Positions 7,886-9,996 of a stretch of DNA of 9,996 bases are shown here, one piece after another. Positions within the stretch are counted from its first letter, which is position 1. Every line of letters starts with the position of its first letter. Below the pieces are notes generated by a model, which did not search any database, was not told the origin of the DNA, and was given only the letters and a program-made list of their open reading frames with translations. A program made the position numbers and the translations under genes. Where the stretch lies: assembly GCA_037384225.1 (NCBI GenBank), contig JARROD010000144.1, forward strand, positions 1-9,996. Reading direction: 5' to 3'. This DNA is from JARROD01 sp037384225 (GTDB taxonomy: Bacteria > Pseudomonadota > Gammaproteobacteria > Pseudomonadales > Cellvibrionaceae).

Positions 7886-7893
7886 CCACGGCA

Positions 7894-8187
7894 GTGGATG
7901 AACGCCGCCGCTTTGAGCGCAGACCTACTTCTATTCGTGTGGAGATAACCCATGCAGCATTTGGCACAATCATTGGTTTTGCCAAGGATATTTCCGATGG
8001 TGGGGCATCAGTATTAATTGAAAATCAACCGATTCCTCCCGTGGGAACAGTGGTGATGGTCAGATTCAAGAAAGTGGCGGGTCCCATTAACGAGGAGCCT
8101 GTTGCGATGCGGGTGGTGCATCACCATCGCAACATTATGGGGCTGACTTTTCAGGTTTCTCCGGACCAGGATGATTCTCCGGGATAG
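7894..8187 (+). CDS. Small PilZ-domain protein, probable cyclic-di-GMP receptor
   Basis: The 97-residue product is essentially a single PilZ domain. The N-terminal ERRRFERR (residues 3-10) supplies the arginine motif, and DISDGGASV (32-40) supplies the D/N-x-S-x-x-G motif that together hold cyclic di-GMP in characterised PilZ domains. A later strand segment VAMRVVHHHRNIMGLTF (70-86) matches the closing part of the fold. The binding residues being present suggests a real c-di-GMP binder rather than a degenerate PilZ. The controlled process (motility, exopolysaccharide, type IV pili) cannot be told from the neighbours. It has a long upstream gene-free region and converges on the lipoprotein gene with a 5-nt gap. 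Confidence 0.88.
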   Translation: MDERRRFERRPTSIRVEITHAAFGTIIGFAKDISDGGASVLIENQPIPPVGTVVMVRFKKVAGPINEEPVAMRVVHHHRNIMGLTFQVSPDQDDSPG

Positions 8188-8192
8188 GAAAT

Positions 8193-8696
8193 CTACCGCT
8201 CACACTGCTTGGGTAATGTGAGTTCACCTTCAAAGGATTTTGCCAGCTGCTCAAGGTCTGTACAGGCCAGGTTGGGGTTGTCGCTGACATCGGCTTTTTC
8301 GAGGTGAATAAGCGATAACAGCGCTGAAACGTCCGTGAGTCGGTTTTCTCTGACATTGAGCACTGTGAGCTGGCTCAGTTTCGACAGAGGGGTCAGCTCC
8401 GTCAATTGATTGTTGGCCAGGTTGAGATTTTCCAGTTGGCCAAACTGCTCTATTCCCTCCAGCGCGCTGATACCGGCGTGGGTGCACGACAGGCGTTTTA
8501 ACTGGCTGGCGGCGGTAATGCCCCCATCACTGACCGTTTGTTCTATGCAGGTGCGAAGCTTTTTGTCATTAACCTGTATCTCCCGCAGCAGTGGAGGCGG
8601 ACTATACATCACCTGATTGTTGAAGGTGACGGCATATTTACTGCAGCTGCTAAGCAGCGTAGAAAATAATAGAATGGGGATTCCCGCGCAGCACAT
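8193..8696 (-). CDS. Leucine-rich-repeat lipoprotein
   Basis: The 167-residue protein starts with a short hydrophobic signal containing lipobox LSSC, so C18 would be lipidated after cleavage and the protein anchored in the outer or inner membrane facing the periplasm or surface. Residues 64-151 hold four leucine-rich repeats. The last three have a clean 22-residue period at 86-107, 108-129 and 130-151, with the pattern LxxLNLxxNQLTELxxLxxL as in internalin-type repeats. Cysteines at 50, 71, 145 and 165 could form caps or disulphides. The ATG at 8696 has no clear ribosome site, and I see no other ATG, GTG or TTG in frame close upstream. Leucine-rich repeats usually mediate protein contacts. 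The partner is unknown. Confidence 0.82.
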   Translation of the reverse strand: MCCAGIPILLFSTLLSSCSKYAVTFNNQVMYSPPPLLREIQVNDKKLRTCIEQTVSDGGITAASQLKRLSCTHAGISALEGIEQFGQLENLNLANNQLTELTPLSKLSQLTVLNVRENRLTDVSALLSLIHLEKADVSDNPNLACTDLEQLAKSFEGELTLPKQCER

Positions 8697-8830
8697 ACCC
8701 GCAAGCGTCGAGCGAAACCAATCAAAATGCCTAAAAGTGGTTGCCTTTTCAGCTGAAAGTCGTCTGCTTCCAGTCCAGGAAGTAGTCGATGTTACACAAG
8801 TCTACAATTTACAGGCGAAACTCATTAAAG

Positions 8831-8881
8831 GTGAATATACCCAAATCTCAAACGCTTTGGGTATATCATCTTGGTTTCGGG
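8831..8881 (+). repeat. Hairpin repeat, copy 1 (intact 11-bp stem)
   Basis: ATATACCCAAA (8835-8845) and TTTGGGTATAT (8856-8866) form a perfect 11-bp stem with a 10-nt loop. The segment matches 9037-9067 at 27 of 31 positions over 8836-8866. The likeness continues more weakly to the right through a shared CTTGGTT. Confidence 0.7.
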
Positions 8882-8920
8882 GTTGCTCACAATTGGTCCA
8901 ATAGGGCTGGCTTGAATGGG

Positions 8921-8980
8921 GATGCGGCGGCGAAGGAATTAGTTGGCCCAGATACTGTGCCTGCCACGGGTTATTGAGAA
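8921..8980 (+). repeat. Dispersed repeat of about 60 bp, copy A
   Basis: It begins with GATGCGGCGGC (8921-8931) and ends with the core CGGGTTATTGAGAA. The right 40 bp match the inverse copy at 9822-9883 at 34 of 40 positions. The 11-bp left end is identical, and the short piece between differs by 2 nt in length. It lies between the two hairpin repeats. Confidence 0.75.
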
Positions 8981-9033
8981 TTTATGTTTACTGATTCTAA
9001 ATATTTTATGTTGGAAGTGTCTATGCTAGTGAG

Positions 9034-9083
9034 GTGTATATCTAAATCTCAAATGCTTTGTGTATATTGCACTTGGTTCTGAG
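9034..9083 (+). repeat. Hairpin repeat, copy 2 (stem altered)
   Basis: This is the second copy of the repeat at 8831-8881, 201 bp to the right. The stem arms are 9036-9046 and 9057-9067. Compared with copy 1, four stem pairs have changed: three became G-U pairs if transcribed rightward, and one (9042/9061) is a mismatch. It ends about 110 nt before the next gene. Confidence 0.65.
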
Positions 9084-9195
9084 AAAGCTCGGGTGTATGC
9101 TGGCGGAGCTTTTGCCCGGGAGCAAACCCGGCGAAGGGAGACGATCCCCGGGCGGCAGGCGAAATACGTTGTTTTTATTAAGATTAGGTGCCGAT

Positions 9196-9795
9196 ATGGC
9201 GTTAAAGACGAATAGTTTTTTGCTATTGGCTTTGTTGTTGGCAACAGTGGTTCGGGTTTCCGCCGACACTACTGATTCTGCGTCGGTGCAATCCGCACAA
9301 AAGGCGGAAGCGGTGGCAAAGACCGAAAAACAGGGAAACGAAGAACACGGAGTTGAAGAAAAGATAAAAACAGAAAGTAAGCCCGCTGGCGATAAAGAAA
9401 GTGGAAAAAATCTCCAGCAGCGTTTCGATGATGCCGACATGGTCGCGGTTGTCAAAGTTAACTATATCAGTGAGCTGGTAAACCCGGCGATGTCCGTGCA
9501 GGGGTTGGTGGCCGTTGAAGGTTACAGGTATACGGCCCGGTTAATGAGGTCGTGGAAAGGGTTGGAGCAGCAAAATTTCAAATTCAGTGTGAAACTTTCC
9601 GCCTGTACCAAACGGTTAAAGGCCAAACAGGAATATCTGGTCTTCGGCAACGCTACTCGGTATAAAAAATTCCAGGCCTCCAGTTGTGAAGACATGGTGC
9701 CGTTGGAAGAGGCTGAAGAGTTGATGGTGGGGCTGGATAAAATCACCCGTATCAATGTGGCAAAAAGCGACAAAGCCACGCACTCCCCAATCTAG
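9196..9795 (+). CDS. Secreted protein with a possible NTR/TIMP-like domain
   Basis: The 199-residue product has a Sec signal peptide: K4, a hydrophobic stretch at about 8-19, and probable cleavage after VSA at 23. A charged low-complexity linker rich in E, K, A and S follows (about 24-75). Residues 76-181 read as a compact domain: FDDADMVAVVKV (77-88), YRYTARLMRSWKG (110-122), SACTKRLKAKQEYLVFGNA (135-153), then C164 and EEAEELMVGLD. This spacing is the pattern I associate with bacterial netrin/TIMP-like (NTR, OB-fold) proteins, with C137 and C164 as a possible disulphide. The function is unknown. I chose the ATG at 9196 because AGG lies 7 nt upstream (9186-9188) and a signal peptide begins there. 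The upstream in-frame ATG at 9058 lies in a repeat. Repeats flank the gene on both sides, hinting at an accessory location. Confidence 0.72.
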   Translation: MALKTNSFLLLALLLATVVRVSADTTDSASVQSAQKAEAVAKTEKQGNEEHGVEEKIKTESKPAGDKESGKNLQQRFDDADMVAVVKVNYISELVNPAMSVQGLVAVEGYRYTARLMRSWKGLEQQNFKFSVKLSACTKRLKAKQEYLVFGNATRYKKFQASSCEDMVPLEEAEELMVGLDKITRINVAKSDKATHSPI

Positions 9796-9820
9796 TCGTG
9801 CTGCGACCAACAAGTCGTGA

Positions 9821-9924
9821 CTTCTCAATAATCCTGGGTAGGCACAGTGTCTGGGGCAACTGCCTCTGGATGGCCGCCGCATCGACGGCACAAATAACCC
9901 GGGTTATCCCGGGTTATTAAGAAG
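9821..9924. repeat. MITE-like block bounded by 20-bp imperfect inverted repeats
   Basis: The left end 9821-9840, read as reverse complement, matches the right end 9905-9924 at 16 of 20 positions, giving a block of 104 bp. Just inside the right end is a perfect 14-bp palindrome ATAACCCGGGTTAT (9894-9907), and CCCGGGTTAT occurs twice in tandem (9898-9907, 9908-9917). I see no convincing target-site duplication outside the ends and no transposase gene. A non-mobile repeat or a transcription-end structure remains possible. Confidence 0.5.
9822..9883 (-). repeat. Dispersed repeat of about 60 bp, copy B (inverted)
   Basis: This is the reverse-complement counterpart of 8921-8980. The right arm as read on the minus strand ends in ATTATTGAGAA, and GATGCGGCGGC lies at 9883-9873. 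It starts 26 nt after the stop codon of the secreted-protein gene. Together with copy A it brackets that gene in opposite orientation. Confidence 0.75.
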
Positions 9925-9996
9925 CTGCAATAAATCTTTTTATCTCAAATTCTAAACGTGGTTCTATCCAAGCCCGGCCCAGCCGGTAAGGGTGTG
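9925..9996. other. Window end, no gene seen
   Basis: This is 72 bp of non-coding sequence as far as visible. TATCTCAAATTCTAAACGTG (9941-9960) loosely recalls the ATCTCAAATGCT and TGGTTCT words of the hairpin repeat at 9034-9083, so a third, degraded copy may begin here. The match is too short to assert. Confidence 0.3.

Larger units (their letters stand above)
7132..7893. other. 762-bp gene-free region between purC and the PilZ gene
   Basis: No reading frame here has convincing protein character. The middle and right part are visibly richer in A and T than the coding DNA. Contents include a GC-rich dyad (7182-7207), a 7-bp hairpin ACACTTT/AAAGTGT (7333-7354), and an ATTGAC-11 nt-GTCAAT dyad (7398-7420). 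There are also isolated DnaA-box-like words at 7278-7286 (TTATCCCCA) and 7423-7431 (TTTTCCACA), and a compact palindromic group at 7602-7636. Possible -35 words TTGACA occur at 7479-7484 and 7688-7693, but the matching -10 words are poor. A small RNA or a long regulatory leader is possible. I cannot define one. Confidence 0.6.
8697..9195. other. 499-bp gene-free, repeat-rich region
   Basis: This lies between the leftward lipoprotein gene and the rightward secreted-protein gene. It must hold both promoters, but no convincing -35/-10 pair stands out. It contains the two hairpin repeats (8831-8881, 9034-9083) and one copy of the roughly 60-bp repeat (8921-8980). A GC-rich stretch bears CCCGGG at 9115-9120 and 9147-9152. 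The open frames across it have no protein-like character. Confidence 0.6.

Noticed and set aside
7132..7893. Chromosomal replication origin oriC
   Set aside because: DnaA-box-like sites are present, but there is no dnaA, dnaN, rpmH or mnmG nearby, no GATC cluster and no clear AT-rich 13-mer array. I kept it as a regulatory or DnaA-site candidate only.
8199..8222. CTCACA/TGTGAG hairpin as a bidirectional terminator between the PilZ and lipoprotein genes
   Set aside because: The arms lie inside the lipoprotein coding end, the loop is 12 nt and there is no T run on either strand.
8617..8977. Small rightward frames at 8617-8904 and 8789-8977
   Set aside because: They overlap the opposite-strand lipoprotein gene start or run through repeats. 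They lack ribosome sites and protein-like composition.
9058..9195. N-terminal extension of the secreted protein from the ATG at 9058
   Set aside because: The extension runs through the hairpin repeat and would bury the signal peptide. The ATG at 9196 has a ribosome site and begins the signal peptide.
9616..9891. 91-codon minus-strand frame at the right end
   Set aside because: It is made partly of the dispersed repeat and partly antisense to the secreted-protein gene, with no independent support.
8697..9996. Integron cassette array with attC sites
   Set aside because: The repeats have hairpins and flank a single gene, but the GTTRRRY/RYYYAAC core pairs expected of attC are not found at their ends.

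Overview
The window looks like chromosomal DNA of a free-living Gammaproteobacterium, most likely from the Cellvibrionales/Pseudomonadales side. The main reason is the order dapA - bamC - metallo-beta-lactamase-fold gene - purC, which I know from Pseudomonas and relatives. FabV and an LpxL-type acyltransferase fit a Gram-negative host. The genus is not determinable from the window.

Layout. (1) Positions 1-2386 hold a tight rightward cluster: fabV (enoyl-ACP reductase), a LACTB2-like metallo-beta-lactamase-fold hydrolase starting 1 nt after the fabV stop, and a small DUF2789 protein. (2) Positions 2383-3383 hold an LpxL/HtrB-type lipid A acyltransferase with its own good -10 box. (3) Positions 3496-7131 hold dapA, bamC, a WalJ/YycJ-like metallo-beta-lactamase-fold gene overlapping bamC by 1 nt, and purC. 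(4) Positions 7132-7893 are a 762-bp gene-free stretch with a compact palindromic group of DnaA-box-like sites and several weaker dyads. (5) A small PilZ (c-di-GMP receptor type) gene and a leftward leucine-rich-repeat lipoprotein gene converge at about 8190. (6) Positions 8697-9996 look accessory. They hold two copies of a hairpin repeat, two inverted copies of a roughly 60-bp repeat, a MITE-like inverted-repeat block, and one secreted protein whose C-terminal half resembles a netrin/TIMP-like (NTR, OB-fold) domain.

Functionally, the left three quarters is housekeeping and envelope biology: the last reductive step of fatty acid elongation, lipid A acylation, lysine/diaminopimelate synthesis, the outer-membrane beta-barrel assembly lipoprotein BamC, and purine synthesis. 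I see no defence system, CRISPR array, prophage, transposase gene, tRNA or rRNA.

The features most worth following up are the DnaA-box dyad at 7602-7636 and the repeat family sharing the core CCCGGGTTATTGAGAAG. That family appears at the first bases of the window, just upstream of fabV, and three more times between 8964 and 9924.
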